The position numbers and the translations under genes were made by a program. The notes beneath the pieces were generated by a model, which saw nothing but the letters and a program-made list of their open reading frames with translations, was not told where the DNA came from and did not search any database. From Hyphomicrobiales bacterium (GTDB taxonomy: Bacteria; Pseudomonadota; Alphaproteobacteria; Rhizobiales; Aestuariivirgaceae), in NCBI GenBank assembly GCA_016710435.1, contig JADJVV010000001.1, forward strand, positions 1,758,501 through 1,822,500: a DNA stretch of 64,000 nucleotides, given 5' to 3'. Shown here piece by piece: positions 17,098 to 27,082 of the stretch; the first letter of the stretch is position 1, and each line of letters opens with the position of its first letter.

Positions 17098-17714
17098 AAG
17101 AGATCCTTCATCAGCAAGGCCAGCGCCCGCGCCCGGTGCGAGATGGCATTCTTTTCGGCTGAAGTCAGCTCGGCGAATGTCTTCGCGCCACCGTTGGCCT
17201 GTCCGTCGGGAACGAACATCGGATCATAGCCATGACCCAGCGCCCCGCGCGGCGGCCAGGTGAGGTGGCCAGGCGCCTGGCCCACGAACACCCGCTCGCT
17301 GCCATCAGGCCACAGCACCACGAGCGTGCAGTTGAAGGTGGCACCGCGCTTGTCCGGCGATGTCGCACCGCGTGCCTGCAATTTCTCCTCCACCGTGCGC
17401 ATTGCCATGGTCCAGTCACGCGAAGGCCCCGCCCAGTCGGCGGTATAGACGCCCGGCGCGCCATCCAGCGCATCGACGCACAATCCGGAGTCATCGGCGA
17501 TCGTGATCAGGCCCGAGGCCTCCATCGCCGCCTTGGCCTTGATGCGCGCATTGCCGATAAAGGTGCTCTCCGTTTCAGCAGGCTCCACCAGCCCCCGTTC
17601 ACCGGCACTCGTCACGGAAACGCCCAGCGGGGCAAAAATCTGCCGGAACTCGTCGAGCTTGCCATTGTTGTGGGTGGCAATGAGCAGGGTTTCCCCCTTG
17701 AGGCTTTTCGTCAT
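17094..17714 (-). CDS. rdgB: Non-canonical purine NTP pyrophosphatase (RdgB/HAM1)
   Basis: Hydrolyses ITP, dITP and XTP to the monophosphates, keeping deaminated purines out of DNA and RNA. The start ATG 17714 is chosen by its one-base TGATG overlap with the VOC gene; the longer reading frame upstream lies inside that gene. The product is 206 aa. Motifs: ATHNNGKLDEF near the N-terminus, IADDSGLCVDALDGAPGVY with the metal Asp residues, GYDPMFVP, and the closing AELTSAEKNAISHRARAL. It is translationally coupled to both neighbours. Confidence 0.96.
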   Translation of the reverse strand: MTKSLKGETLLIATHNNGKLDEFRQIFAPLGVSVTSAGERGLVEPAETESTFIGNARIKAKAAMEASGLITIADDSGLCVDALDGAPGVYTADWAGPSRDWTMAMRTVEEKLQARGATSPDKRGATFNCTLVVLWPDGSERVFVGQAPGHLTWPPRGALGHGYDPMFVPDGQANGGAKTFAELTSAEKNAISHRARALALLMKDLL

Positions 17715-18115
17715 CACAGCTTCCAGATTCTCGCTTCGGCAAACTCGACGGAATTGCCCGCCGGGTCGCGCACATAAAAGGATTGCCCGCCGCCCGGCCA
17801 ATCCATCACTCTCTCGGTGGCGATACCGCGGACTGCGAGATGCTCCTTCCACGCCGCCTGTTCAGCGGGGCTGGCGCGAAAACACACATGCCCCGCTCCT
17901 GACGCACCATGCGCCGGCGGACCGTCGCCCGCTTGCGTCCGGGTGAAGGCGGGGTTGAACACCAGCAGCATCTGCGCCCCGCAGCGGAAGAAGGCAAACC
18001 GGTCCGCCATGGCACGATAGGTCTCAAGACCGAGAACCTCTCCATAGAACCGCTGCGCGGCGGGTATATCATCCGCATACAGAACAGTTTCAAGGAGAGG
18101 CCCGGCCCGCATCAC
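17714..18115 (-). CDS. VOC-family (glyoxalase/dioxygenase fold) protein
   Basis: A 133-aa protein with a single VOC domain of two beta-alpha-beta-beta-beta modules: LLETVLYADDIPAAQRFYGEVLGL at the N-terminus in two blocks, and QSFYVRDPAGNSVEFAE at the C-terminus. The His in SGAGHVCF and the Glu in VEFAE are probable metal ligands, so a metal-dependent lyase, dioxygenase or resistance-type protein is possible; the substrate is unknown. It is embedded between rph and rdgB with overlaps of four bases and one base, so it is co-translated with RNA- and nucleotide-quality enzymes. Whether that reflects function or just operon packing is unclear. Confidence 0.88.
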   Translation of the reverse strand: MMRAGPLLETVLYADDIPAAQRFYGEVLGLETYRAMADRFAFFRCGAQMLLVFNPAFTRTQAGDGPPAHGASGAGHVCFRASPAEQAAWKEHLAVRGIATERVMDWPGGGQSFYVRDPAGNSVEFAEARIWKL

Positions 18116-18825
18116 GCAATCGCCAGCTTCTGCAATGCCACGAGGTCGGCAATGCCCTGCTTGGCCAGCGCCAGAAGGTCGTGCAGCATGGCTTCGCTGA
18201 AGGGTTCACCTTCCGCCGTGCCCTGGATCTCCACGATGCCGCCGGTGCCCGTCATCACGAAATTGGCGTCGGTTCCGGCCGAGGAATCTTCGATGTAGTC
18301 GAGGTCGAGGACCGCTTCACCGCCATGGATGCCGCAGGAGATCGCCGCGACATGGTCGCGAAGCGGCGAGGCCGGCAGAAGGCCACGCTTCATCATCACG
18401 CCGATGCAATCGTGCAGGGCCACCCACGAGCCCGTGATGGCGGCTGTGCGCGTGCCGCCATCGGCCTGCAGCACGTCGCAGTCCAGCGTGATCTGCCGTT
18501 CGCCCAGTGCCTTGAGATCAACGACGGCACGAAGCGCGCGGCCGATGAGGCGCTGGATTTCCTGTGTGCGGCCAGACTGTTTTCCGCTCGCCGCCTCGCG
18601 GCGGGTGCGGTCATGGGTGGCGCGCGGCAGCATGCCGTATTCCGCCGTGACCCAGCCCTTGCCCTGGCCCTTGAGCCACGGGGGCACCTTTTCGTCGAGC
18701 GAGGCTGTCACCAGCACATGGGTATCGCCGAACTTGACGAGGCACGAACCTTCCGCATGCTTGGTGAATCCGCGCGTGAAACTCACGGCGCGCAACTGGT
18801 CTGTTTTCCGCCCCGATGGACGCAT
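18112..18825 (-). CDS. rph: Ribonuclease PH
   Basis: A phosphorolytic 3'-5' exoribonuclease that trims tRNA 3' ends. The start ATG 18825 (MRPSGRKTDQLR) is the family start; the reading frame continues upstream but into the rph-hrcA intergenic region. At 237 aa it is of standard length. Motifs: HAEGSCLVKFGDTHVLVTAS in two blocks, GWVTAEYGMLPRATHDR, RRE, IQRLIGRALRAV, QADGGTRTAAITG (phosphate site) and DLDYIEDS. It is divergent from hrcA with about 80 bases between the starts, an arrangement typical of Rhizobiales. Confidence 0.97.
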   Translation of the reverse strand: MRPSGRKTDQLRAVSFTRGFTKHAEGSCLVKFGDTHVLVTASLDEKVPPWLKGQGKGWVTAEYGMLPRATHDRTRREAASGKQSGRTQEIQRLIGRALRAVVDLKALGERQITLDCDVLQADGGTRTAAITGSWVALHDCIGVMMKRGLLPASPLRDHVAAISCGIHGGEAVLDLDYIEDSSAGTDANFVMTGTGGIVEIQGTAEGEPFSEAMLHDLLALAKQGIADLVALQKLAIA

Positions 18826-18905
18826 GATGGACTTCCCTTTCGATGAAAGCGGCGGTTTAGCCTCAAACATTGACCAAGGCCAAGCCGCTTTCTATCTTTC
18901 CCGGC

Positions 18906-19994
18906 ATGACCCTGCTTCCGGCCAAACCCCTGGATGAAAAACTGAGCGGCATCGCTGGCCTGGACCAGCGTAGCCGCGACATTTTCCGGCGTCTGGTCGA
19001 CACGTACCTGGAGACGGGCGAACCCGTGGGCTCGCGCACCATTTCCAAGGTCCTGCCCACCTCGCTCTCGCCCGCCTCGGTGCGGAACGTCATGAGCGAC
19101 CTGGAGGAGGCGGGCCTTGTCCATGCCCCGCACACCTCTGCAGGCCGCGTGCCAACGGAGGTGGGCCTGCGCTTCTTCGTGGACTCGCTTCTCGAAGTGG
19201 GGGCGATCAGTCCCTCCGAGAGGGCCTCCATCGATGCCCAGATCCGCGCCTCCAACCGCCAGCGCCGCACCGAAGACGTGCTGGGCGAGGCGACGACGCT
19301 GCTCTCGGGCCTGTCGCAATGCGCCGGCGTCGTGCTGGCGCCGAAGCTCAACACGCGGCTGAAGCACATCGAATTCGTCAACCTCGGCTCGGGCCGCGCC
19401 CTGGTGATTCTGGTGGGTGAGGATGGCACGGTGGAAAACCGCGTCGTGAATGTGCCCACGGGCCTGCCGGCCGCCGCCTTCATCCGCGCCACCAATTATC
19501 TCTCCAGCGTGGCGCAAGGGCGTTCGCTGGATGAGGTGCAGTTGCTGATTACGCAGGAGGTGCAGAATCTCCGCGCCGAACTGGACGAGCTTTCCGCCCG
19601 CCTCGTGCAGGATGGCCTCGCCGTCTGGGGCGGTGATGCGGCGAGCGACAACCGTTCGCTCATCGTGCGCGGACAGGCGAACCTCCTGGAGAACGCCAGC
19701 GCAGTCACCGACCTCGACCGCATGCGCCGCCTGTTCGACGACATCGAGAACAAGCGTGATCTGGCCGAACTTCTGGGCCTCGCCGAGAATGCCGATGGCG
19801 TGCGCATCTTCATCGGCTCTGAAAACCGGCTGTTCTCGCTGTCTGGTTCTTCGCTCGTGGCCGCCCCCTTGCGCAATGAACAGGAAAAGATCGTGGGCGT
19901 GCTCGGCATCATCGGGCCAACCCGTCTCAACTATGCCCGCATCATTCCCATGGTGGACTATACCGCCAAGGTGGTGGGACGCCTGATTTCCTGA
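18906..19994 (+). CDS. hrcA: Heat-inducible transcription repressor HrcA
   Basis: A dimeric repressor that binds CIRCE elements, usually upstream of groESL in alphaproteobacteria. ATG 18906 is preferred to the in-frame TTG 18870. The product is 362 aa. The N-terminal winged helix spans about residues 15-100, with SRDIFRRLVDTYLETGEPVGSR in two blocks and SPASVRNVMSDLEEAGL. AGRVPTEVGLRFFVDSLL follows, and the C-terminal GAF-like part ends GIIGPTRLNYARIIPMVDY. It is followed by grpE after 124 bases. I see no CIRCE palindrome in this window, so its target lies elsewhere. Confidence 0.96.
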   Translation: MTLLPAKPLDEKLSGIAGLDQRSRDIFRRLVDTYLETGEPVGSRTISKVLPTSLSPASVRNVMSDLEEAGLVHAPHTSAGRVPTEVGLRFFVDSLLEVGAISPSERASIDAQIRASNRQRRTEDVLGEATTLLSGLSQCAGVVLAPKLNTRLKHIEFVNLGSGRALVILVGEDGTVENRVVNVPTGLPAAAFIRATNYLSSVAQGRSLDEVQLLITQEVQNLRAELDELSARLVQDGLAVWGGDAASDNRSLIVRGQANLLENASAVTDLDRMRRLFDDIENKRDLAELLGLAENADGVRIFIGSENRLFSLSGSSLVAAPLRNEQEKIVGVLGIIGPTRLNYARIIPMVDYTAKVVGRLIS

Positions 19995-20118
19995 CGTGAA
20001 AGTCCACTGCCGGAGCTTCGGCGCGTGTTGCCGCCACGCGGCAGGCAAGCTCCTCTCTTGATTTTTGCGCTGCAAACCCCGATATGCGGCCAAATTCCAC
20101 GACATTGCGGAAGACGAC

Positions 20119-20712
20119 ATGAACGACACTCCTTCTCAGGCCAACGGACAGGCCAGCGCCGATCTCGAAGCTGCGGCCGATGAACTTTTGGCCCGCGCCG
20201 AGGCTGATACGCTGCTGGAGCCGGAAGCCGATCCGCGCGATGCGGAAATCGTGGCGCTGAAGGAAGAAGTGGCTGCAGGCAAGGACCGCCTGCTGCGCTT
20301 TGCCGCTGAATCCGAGAACACAAAGAAGCGTCTCGAGCGCGAGAAGGCTGAGGCAACCCTTTATGCCGCCTCGAACTTCGCCCGCGACCTGCTGTCCGTT
20401 GCCGATACCCTGGGCCGCGCCCTGGCCACCGTGGCGCCGGACGACCGCCTCGGCATGGACGACAAGACCCAGCGCTTCCTCGAAGGCATCGAGTTGACCG
20501 AGCGCGAATTGCTCTCGGTGTTCCAGCGCCACAACATCCGCAAGCTGGAAACAGTGGGCGCCAAGTTCGACCCCAACTTCCACCAGGCCATGTTCGAAGT
20601 ACCGACGGCTGAAAAGCCGCCGGGCACGGTCATGCAGGAAGTCCAGGCGGGCTATGCCGTGGGCGAACGCTGCCTGCGTCCCGCCCTCGTCGGCGTGGCC
20701 AAGGCCTCCTGA
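20119..20712 (+). CDS. grpE: Nucleotide exchange factor GrpE
   Basis: Exchanges ADP for ATP on DnaK, whose gene lies 2.4 kb downstream. ATG 20119 is chosen over an upstream in-frame ATG 20065 because family members begin with a short acidic tail like MNDTPSQ. The product is 197 aa. A long coiled coil (about residues 45-95, with KEEVAAGKDRLLRFAAESEN) precedes the beta domain with FEVPTAEKPPGTVMQEVQAGY and GERCLRPALVGVAK. It is probably co-transcribed with hrcA. Confidence 0.97.
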   Translation: MNDTPSQANGQASADLEAAADELLARAEADTLLEPEADPRDAEIVALKEEVAAGKDRLLRFAAESENTKKRLEREKAEATLYAASNFARDLLSVADTLGRALATVAPDDRLGMDDKTQRFLEGIELTERELLSVFQRHNIRKLETVGAKFDPNFHQAMFEVPTAEKPPGTVMQEVQAGYAVGERCLRPALVGVAKAS

Positions 20713-20832
20713 AGGGCACTTCTCCGTTATCCCTTTTTCCTGTTGAGAACCTGATGAACCCCGCTGGACAGGTGTGCGCTGCCGGCCCGAACACTGTTGC
20801 GGGGGCCAAAAATCCACATCAGGGGAATGACC

Positions 20833-21138
20833 ATGGCTGATTACACGCTCGAGATCTACAAGGACAAGAAGGGCGAATTCCGCTGGCGCCGCACCGCCTC
20901 CAACGGCGAAATCGTCGGCGCCTCGTCGGAAAGCTACGCCGCCAGGAAGGATTGCGAGGCCAACGCCAACCGCAACACCGCCAATGACAAGTGGGAATTC
21001 TACAAGGACAAGGCCGGCAAGAGCCGCTGGCGCTGCTTCTCCACGGCAAACGGCAAGCAGGTCGGCAAGTCGACGGAGGCCTTCTCCTCTCCCGCCAACG
21101 CCAAGAACAACGCGAAGATGAACGGCTGGAAGGGCTGA
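20833..21138 (+). CDS. YegP-type protein with two DUF1508 repeats
   Basis: A 101-aa cytoplasmic protein of two tandem DUF1508 units of about 50 residues. The first has YTLEIYKDKKGEFRWRR and ends near CEANANRN; the second has WEFYKDKAGKSRWRCF and ends near NAKMNGWKG. DUF1508 proteins form a double-stranded beta fold with unknown function. The start ATG 20833 has AGGGG seven bases upstream, which favours it over ATG 20827. It is strongly basic. A terminator 45 bases downstream closes the gene. Confidence 0.9.
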   Translation: MADYTLEIYKDKKGEFRWRRTASNGEIVGASSESYAARKDCEANANRNTANDKWEFYKDKAGKSRWRCFSTANGKQVGKSTEAFSSPANAKNNAKMNGWKG

Positions 21139-21182
21139 GGCCCCCGCGGCCCGTTTCGCATCAGCTTCACAACTCAATCATC

Positions 21183-21208
21183 ATGGCCCGCCCCACGCGG
21201 GCCATTTT
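21183..21208 (+). terminator. Terminator after the DUF1508 gene
   Basis: ATGGCCCGC / GCGGGCCAT stem with loop CCCAC, followed by TTT. The T-tract is short, and the hairpin is near the 3' end of the convergent gene at 21227. Confidence 0.7.
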
Positions 21209-21226
21209 GCGATTGTCAAGCTGGAG

Positions 21227-21610
21227 TCATGCGCTGGCCCCGGCATCAAAGGTCAATGTACGGATCACTTCCTTCGCCGCCGGGTCCATGGGATTGCCGT
21301 AGACCTGATAGATCTCCGCACCGTGCGTCCAGCGTTCCGCCCGCAACACCGGGGTTACGGCATCGAGCAGCGCATCGGCGCTGGGACCGAGGAAATAGAG
21401 GCACAGGAGCGAGTCATCGCCGATCATCTCAGACTCATCGAAACGCCCCGCGCCTGACGCGTTGACGGCTTGCGTCAGGGCTTTCACCAGCGCCGCCGCT
21501 GCCTCATCGGTGGGTGCGGCCACGGGCGTGGTGATGCGGAGTTCATGGTCACTGTCCGGTGGGGCACCGGTGCGCTGCACCCATGCCCTGAGTTTCTCCA
21601 GGATATTCAT
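21227..21610 (-). CDS. Hypothetical protein
   Basis: A 127-aa soluble protein I do not recognise. Visible features are an N-terminal amphipathic helix (NILEKLRAWVQR), a mixed alpha/beta centre with ELRITTPVAAPTDE, and a second half with LCLYFLGPSADALLDAVTPVL followed by TYQVYGNP-like residues (EIYQVYGNPMDPAAKEV). The layout, an alpha/beta fold of about 100 residues with a repeated beta-alpha pattern, suggests a small ferredoxin-like domain. It has no signal peptide or helices for membrane insertion. It lies 17 bases after the DUF4893 gene on the same strand, so they may be co-transcribed. Confidence 0.7.
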   Translation of the reverse strand: MNILEKLRAWVQRTGAPPDSDHELRITTPVAAPTDEAAAALVKALTQAVNASGAGRFDESEMIGDDSLLCLYFLGPSADALLDAVTPVLRAERWTHGAEIYQVYGNPMDPAAKEVIRTLTFDAGASA

Positions 21611-21627
21611 CTCGCCGTACCGTTGCC

Positions 21628-22203
21628 CTAGCGCTCCAGCACCAGCAAATCGAAATCGGATTCGAGGACCGGCTTGGGGAACTGCAGCACCAGCCTGTCC
21701 TTGCCAAGGCGTTCTACCACCGCCACCTGGTTCTCCTCGGCCTTCTCGCCATACTTGCGTGGGGGTTCATCCCAGATATGCCCCGCCCCGAGATAGATCA
21801 TGCGCGTGGCGGAGTCCGTATAGAACCGTCCTTGCGTACGCTGTGATCCAGAAACCTTTTTCAGGAACCAGCCCGCGCCATCATCGCTGATGACGCATTT
21901 GAACGGCTGATAGACCACGAGCGGCAAGCCGCCACCCAACTTGATGGTGCGGCACGTCCATTTGCCCGTGGCATCAAAGCCGTCTTCGGTCTTGAGCGGC
22001 GTGCCGGCCAGTGCCGCATCGAGAACCTTCACATCCGCAGGCGCACCCTTGGCCCGCGCCTCGGCAAGTGTCGCGGCCTTGACCTGATCGAATTGGGCAA
22101 GCCGCGCCGTGTCATCAACCGTGATGATCGTGGGCAGCACGCCATCGGCGTGAGCCGCGACGGTGAGGCAGGAAATCAGGACGACGATGCCGGCAAGACG
22201 CAT
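21628..22203 (-). CDS. Exported DUF4893-like protein
   Basis: A 191-aa exported protein. ATG 22203 gives a clean signal peptide (MRLAGIVVLISCLTVAAHA, 19 residues). The mature part looks like DUF4893: a helical N-terminal half (TARLAQFDQVKAATLAEARAKG in two blocks), then GKWTCRTIKLGG and a beta-rich part with GRFYTDSATRMIYLGAGHI and VAVVERLGKDRLVLQFP. Two cysteines (in TCRTIK and KCVISDD) could form a disulfide. Function unknown; periplasmic location inferred. It is followed by the hypothetical gene at 21227 and lies 57 bases downstream of alkB. Confidence 0.8.
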   Translation of the reverse strand: MRLAGIVVLISCLTVAAHADGVLPTIITVDDTARLAQFDQVKAATLAEARAKGAPADVKVLDAALAGTPLKTEDGFDATGKWTCRTIKLGGGLPLVVYQPFKCVISDDGAGWFLKKVSGSQRTQGRFYTDSATRMIYLGAGHIWDEPPRKYGEKAEENQVAVVERLGKDRLVLQFPKPVLESDFDLLVLER

Positions 22204-22260
22204 GACGATCTCCAAACAGAACAGGACGTTCAGTGTGCAGGATTGGTTCCTCGCGCGCAA

Positions 22261-22902
22261 TCATTCCGGCGGCGTCACCCTTCTCAGTGTCAGATTGATC
22301 CGCCCGCGATCTTTCAGCAGCGTTGACGTGCCGGGGTAGACGCGGTCGATGCCGTGGTAGGCGAGGCGGGCCGGTCCGCCGAAAGTGAGGACATCGCCTG
22401 ATTCCAGCTTCACCGATTGCGTCTTGCCGCCCCGCTCCGTTCCACCAATGCGGAAGAGGGCGGTGTCGCCCAGCGACACGGAAACCACCGGGGCGGAGAG
22501 GTCTTGCTCGTCACGGTCCTGGTGCAGGCCCATCTTTGCGGTGTCCGCATAGAAATTGACGAGGCAGGCTTGCGGCGGGTGGGGGTGGTCCGCCACCTCC
22601 GCCCACAGGTCCAGCAGCATCTGCGGAATGGGAGGCCAGGGCGCACCCGTCACCGGATGGGCGGATTGGTAGCGGTAGCCACGGGCGCGGTCGGAAACCC
22701 AGCCCAGAGACCCCATATTGGTCATGCGCACGCTGAAGGGCTTGCCCGTCTTGGGCATCTCTGGCGTGAACAGCGGCGCCTCCGCCACCGACGCCCGCAG
22801 GAGGGCGAGGAGGGATTCCTGTTCCGCCCGGTCAAAGCGGCCCGGCCAGATGGTGACACCCGGTCGCAGTCCATGGCGTGAATGCAGCTGCCTTTCCGTC
22901 AT
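22261..22902 (-). CDS. alkB: AlkB-type Fe(II)/2-oxoglutarate DNA repair dioxygenase
   Basis: Removes 1-methyladenine and 3-methylcytosine lesions from DNA by oxidative demethylation. ATG 22902 yields 213 aa, close to E. coli AlkB (216 aa). A much longer open frame on this strand is only the shadow of dnaK. The iron ligands are seen in MGLHQDRDE (His, Asp; about residues 125-133) and YHGIDRVYPG (His). The 2-oxoglutarate-binding Arg pair is in GRINLTLRRV near the C-terminus. The substrate lid contains TNMGSLGWVSDR and GYRYQ. The start is 163 bases from dnaK and divergent from it. Confidence 0.94.
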   Translation of the reverse strand: MTERQLHSRHGLRPGVTIWPGRFDRAEQESLLALLRASVAEAPLFTPEMPKTGKPFSVRMTNMGSLGWVSDRARGYRYQSAHPVTGAPWPPIPQMLLDLWAEVADHPHPPQACLVNFYADTAKMGLHQDRDEQDLSAPVVSVSLGDTALFRIGGTERGGKTQSVKLESGDVLTFGGPARLAYHGIDRVYPGTSTLLKDRGRINLTLRRVTPPE

Positions 22903-22910
22903 CACGAATC

Positions 22911-22940
22911 CTTGATAGGCCGGGAACCCCTCACTATATA
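22911..22940 (+). promoter_or_regulatory. Heat-shock (RpoH-like) promoter of dnaK
   Basis: CTTGAT at 22911-22916 and CTATAT at 22934-22939 are 17 bases apart, close to the alphaproteobacterial RpoH pattern (CTTG, then about 17 bases, then CYTAT). The same bases also read as TTGATA-N17-TATATA for the housekeeping sigma. No CIRCE inverted repeat is seen. Confidence 0.6.
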
Positions 22941-23064
22941 CGCCCCGAACGCCGGAAAGAGGCGGGAAAACCCCGCGGATTTTTCGGAGATTTAGGTATC
23001 GGAGGCGGCACCGGACGGAGGCTCCAAGGAGCAGTCCACAGCCGCCTGCCACAGGAGGACTGAA

Positions 23065-24975
<1,911 letters not shown>

Positions 24976-25015
24976 GGTCGCGGTCTTGCGCAACCTCACA
25001 CCACACACACTCTCC

Positions 25016-25084
25016 ATGGCCGGGCTTGACCCGGCCATCCAGACTGGTCACATCTGAAACGGGTGACCGGCGCAAGGCCGGTCA
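25016..25084. repeat. Two REP-like palindromes between dnaK and dnaJ
   Basis: ATGGCCGGG-CTTGA-CCCGGCCAT (25016-25038) and TGACCGGC-GCAAG-GCCGGTCA (25064-25084). Palindromes of this GGCCGGG...CCCGGCC kind are common intergenic repeats in alphaproteobacteria. Neither has a T-tract, so they may act as RNA-stabilising hairpins between dnaK and dnaJ. A weaker relative, CCCGGACTTGATCTGGGG, lies near 9726. Confidence 0.65.
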
Positions 25085-25138
25085 TGGCGAGAATTGGGGT
25101 GATCGGAACCCCTGGGTAACGGAACCTGTAACACCACC

Positions 25139-26314
25139 ATGGCCAAGCGCGACTACTATGAAATACTGGGCGTCCAGAAGGGTGCCGATGAAAAGGCGTT
25201 GAAAAGCGCCTTTCGCAATCAGGCCAAGAAGTTTCATCCCGACGCCAATCCCGGAAACAAGGAGGCCGAGGCCAAGTTCAAGGAATTGAACGAAGCCTAT
25301 GATGTCCTCAAGGATCCGCAGAAGAAGGCCGCCTACGACCGCTTTGGCCACCAGGCCTTCGAGAATGGCATGGGCGGCGGACGCGGCCCCGGACCGGGCG
25401 GCGCGGGCTTCGGCCCCGACTTTTCCTCCTCCATGTCCGACATCTTCGAAGACCTCTTCGGAGATTTCATGGGTGGCGGTGGCGGTGGCCGTGGACGCCA
25501 GCAGCGCGGACGCGGTGCCGGCGGCGCCCAGCGCGGCTCCGACCTCCGCTACAATCTCGAGATCAATCTGACGGAAGCCTTCACCGGCAAGACCGCGCAG
25601 GTGCGCGTGCCGTCGTCAGTCACATGCGACAACTGCAAGGGCTCCGGCGCCAAGCCCGGCACGGCCCCGAAACAGTGCACCACCTGCGCCGGCGCCGGCG
25701 TGGTGCGCTCGCAGTCCGGCTTCTTCACGGTGGAACGGGCCTGCCCTACCTGCCAGGGCCGTGGCCAGGTGATCAGCGATCCCTGCAACGTCTGCGGTGG
25801 CCAGGGCCGCGTCACCAAGGAGCGCACCCTTTCCGTCAACATTCCCGTGGGCGTGGAAGATGGCACGCGCATCCGCCTTGCAGGCGAAGGCGAAGCGGGC
25901 CTGCGCGGCGGGCCCTCCGGTGATCTTTACATTTTCCTTTCCGTGCGCCCGCACGAGTTCTTCCAGCGCGACGGTGCCGACCTCTATTGCAAGGTGCCGA
26001 TTTCCATGGCGACGGCCGCATTGGGCGGCGAAATCGAAGTGCCCACCATCGACGGCAAGAAGGCGCGCGTGAACGTTCCCGAAGGGGCCCAGAACGGCAA
26101 GCAGTTCCGCCTCAAGGGCAAGGGCATGCCGGTGCTGCGCTCCTCTCAGGCGGGCGACATGTATATCCAGGTGGCGGTGGAAACACCCGTCAACCTGACC
26201 CGCCGCCAGCGTGAACTGCTGAAGGAGTTCGACACCGAGGCGCGCAACAACTCGCCCGAGTCGGAAGGCTTCTTCGCCAAGGCCAAGGCCTTCTGGGATG
26301 GATTTGGCGGGTGA
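25139..26314 (+). CDS. dnaJ: Chaperone protein DnaJ (Hsp40)
   Basis: The type I co-chaperone that stimulates DnaK ATPase. The 391-aa product has all parts in order: the J domain (residues 1-70, with the HPD motif in KKFHPDANPG), a Gly/Phe-rich stretch rich in GGG and RGR (75-140), the zinc region with four CxxCxGxG units (CDNCKGSG, CTTCAGAG, CPTCQGRG, CNVCGGQG), and the C-terminal substrate-binding beta domains. Its stop overlaps the GTG start of the SCO-like gene by four bases, an unusual coupling of a chaperone to a copper-related protein. Confidence 0.99.
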   Translation: MAKRDYYEILGVQKGADEKALKSAFRNQAKKFHPDANPGNKEAEAKFKELNEAYDVLKDPQKKAAYDRFGHQAFENGMGGGRGPGPGGAGFGPDFSSSMSDIFEDLFGDFMGGGGGGRGRQQRGRGAGGAQRGSDLRYNLEINLTEAFTGKTAQVRVPSSVTCDNCKGSGAKPGTAPKQCTTCAGAGVVRSQSGFFTVERACPTCQGRGQVISDPCNVCGGQGRVTKERTLSVNIPVGVEDGTRIRLAGEGEAGLRGGPSGDLYIFLSVRPHEFFQRDGADLYCKVPISMATAALGGEIEVPTIDGKKARVNVPEGAQNGKQFRLKGKGMPVLRSSQAGDMYIQVAVETPVNLTRRQRELLKEFDTEARNNSPESEGFFAKAKAFWDGFGG

Positions 26315-26922
26315 ACAGCCCCCACATCCTCACCCGCCGGATCGCCATTGCTGCGCTCATCATTCTTGCTGCGGCAGCACTTGGCACCTACGCCCTGATG
26401 TCGCGGCCCCATGGTCCGGTATCCACGGGTGAAGCGCTGGTGGGTGGTCCCTTTACCTTGATGAACCACAAGGGCGAGACCGTGACCGAGAAGAGCTTCG
26501 CCGGAAAGCCCATGCTGCTCTTTTTCGGCTACACCTACTGTCCGGACGTCTGCCCCACGGAATTACAGGTGATGGCGGAGGCGCTGAAACAGTTGGGCGA
26601 CAAGGGCAAGGATATCGAGCCCATCCTCGTCAGCATTGATCCCGCCCGCGATACCCCTGAGGTGCTCGCCTCGTATGTCAGCAATTTCGGCGACCAGTTC
26701 GTGGGCCTCACCGGCACGCCCGAGCAGGTCAAGGTGATCGCCGATGCCTATCGCGTCTTCTACGCCAAGGTCGAGAACAAGGACGATCCCACGGGCTACC
26801 TGATGGACCACTCCTCCATCATCTACCTCATGGGCGCAGACGGGAAGTTCCTGAAACACTTCACCTATTCCACCGATGCCAAGGCCCTGGCGGACGGTAT
26901 AGCGGCGGCCTTGGGGCGGTAA
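26311..26922 (+). CDS. SCO1/SenC-family copper-binding thioredoxin-like protein
   Basis: A 203-aa membrane-anchored periplasmic protein of the SCO family, which delivers copper to the CuA centre of cytochrome c oxidase. An N-terminal helix (residues 11-30) acts as the anchor. The thioredoxin-like domain holds the copper ligands: the two cysteines of YCPDVCPTE (about residues 75-83) and a His in YLMDHSSIIY near residue 168. PILVSIDPARDTPE is typical. Translation starts at GTG 26311 overlapping the dnaJ stop. No oxidase genes are near. Confidence 0.93.
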   Translation: MNSPHILTRRIAIAALIILAAAALGTYALMSRPHGPVSTGEALVGGPFTLMNHKGETVTEKSFAGKPMLLFFGYTYCPDVCPTELQVMAEALKQLGDKGKDIEPILVSIDPARDTPEVLASYVSNFGDQFVGLTGTPEQVKVIADAYRVFYAKVENKDDPTGYLMDHSSIIYLMGADGKFLKHFTYSTDAKALADGIAAALGR

Positions 26923-27017
26923 CCCCCGTCTCGGGCAGCGCTGCGTCCCGGCCAGAACCGCCCCCTCCCATGGTCCAATTCGCTGCGCCATTGAGAAATG
27001 TTGCATAAAGAGCTATA

Positions 27018-27027
27018 TTGCGGTGCA
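27018..27027. promoter_or_regulatory. TTGCGGTGCA motif upstream of phaZ (PhaR-like site)
   Basis: TGC-N2-TGCA-type dyad, TTGCGGTGCA, 55 bases before the phaZ ATG. PhaR (AniA) regulators of PHA storage genes bind TGC...GCA motifs. The identical ten bases recur at 44018 and 55644. The PhaR link is inference. Confidence 0.4.
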
Positions 27028-27082
27028 TCATAGGCAGCAGGGCGCAGGGTTTTGGGGGCGCCCCAACACGGGCGACCACAAA

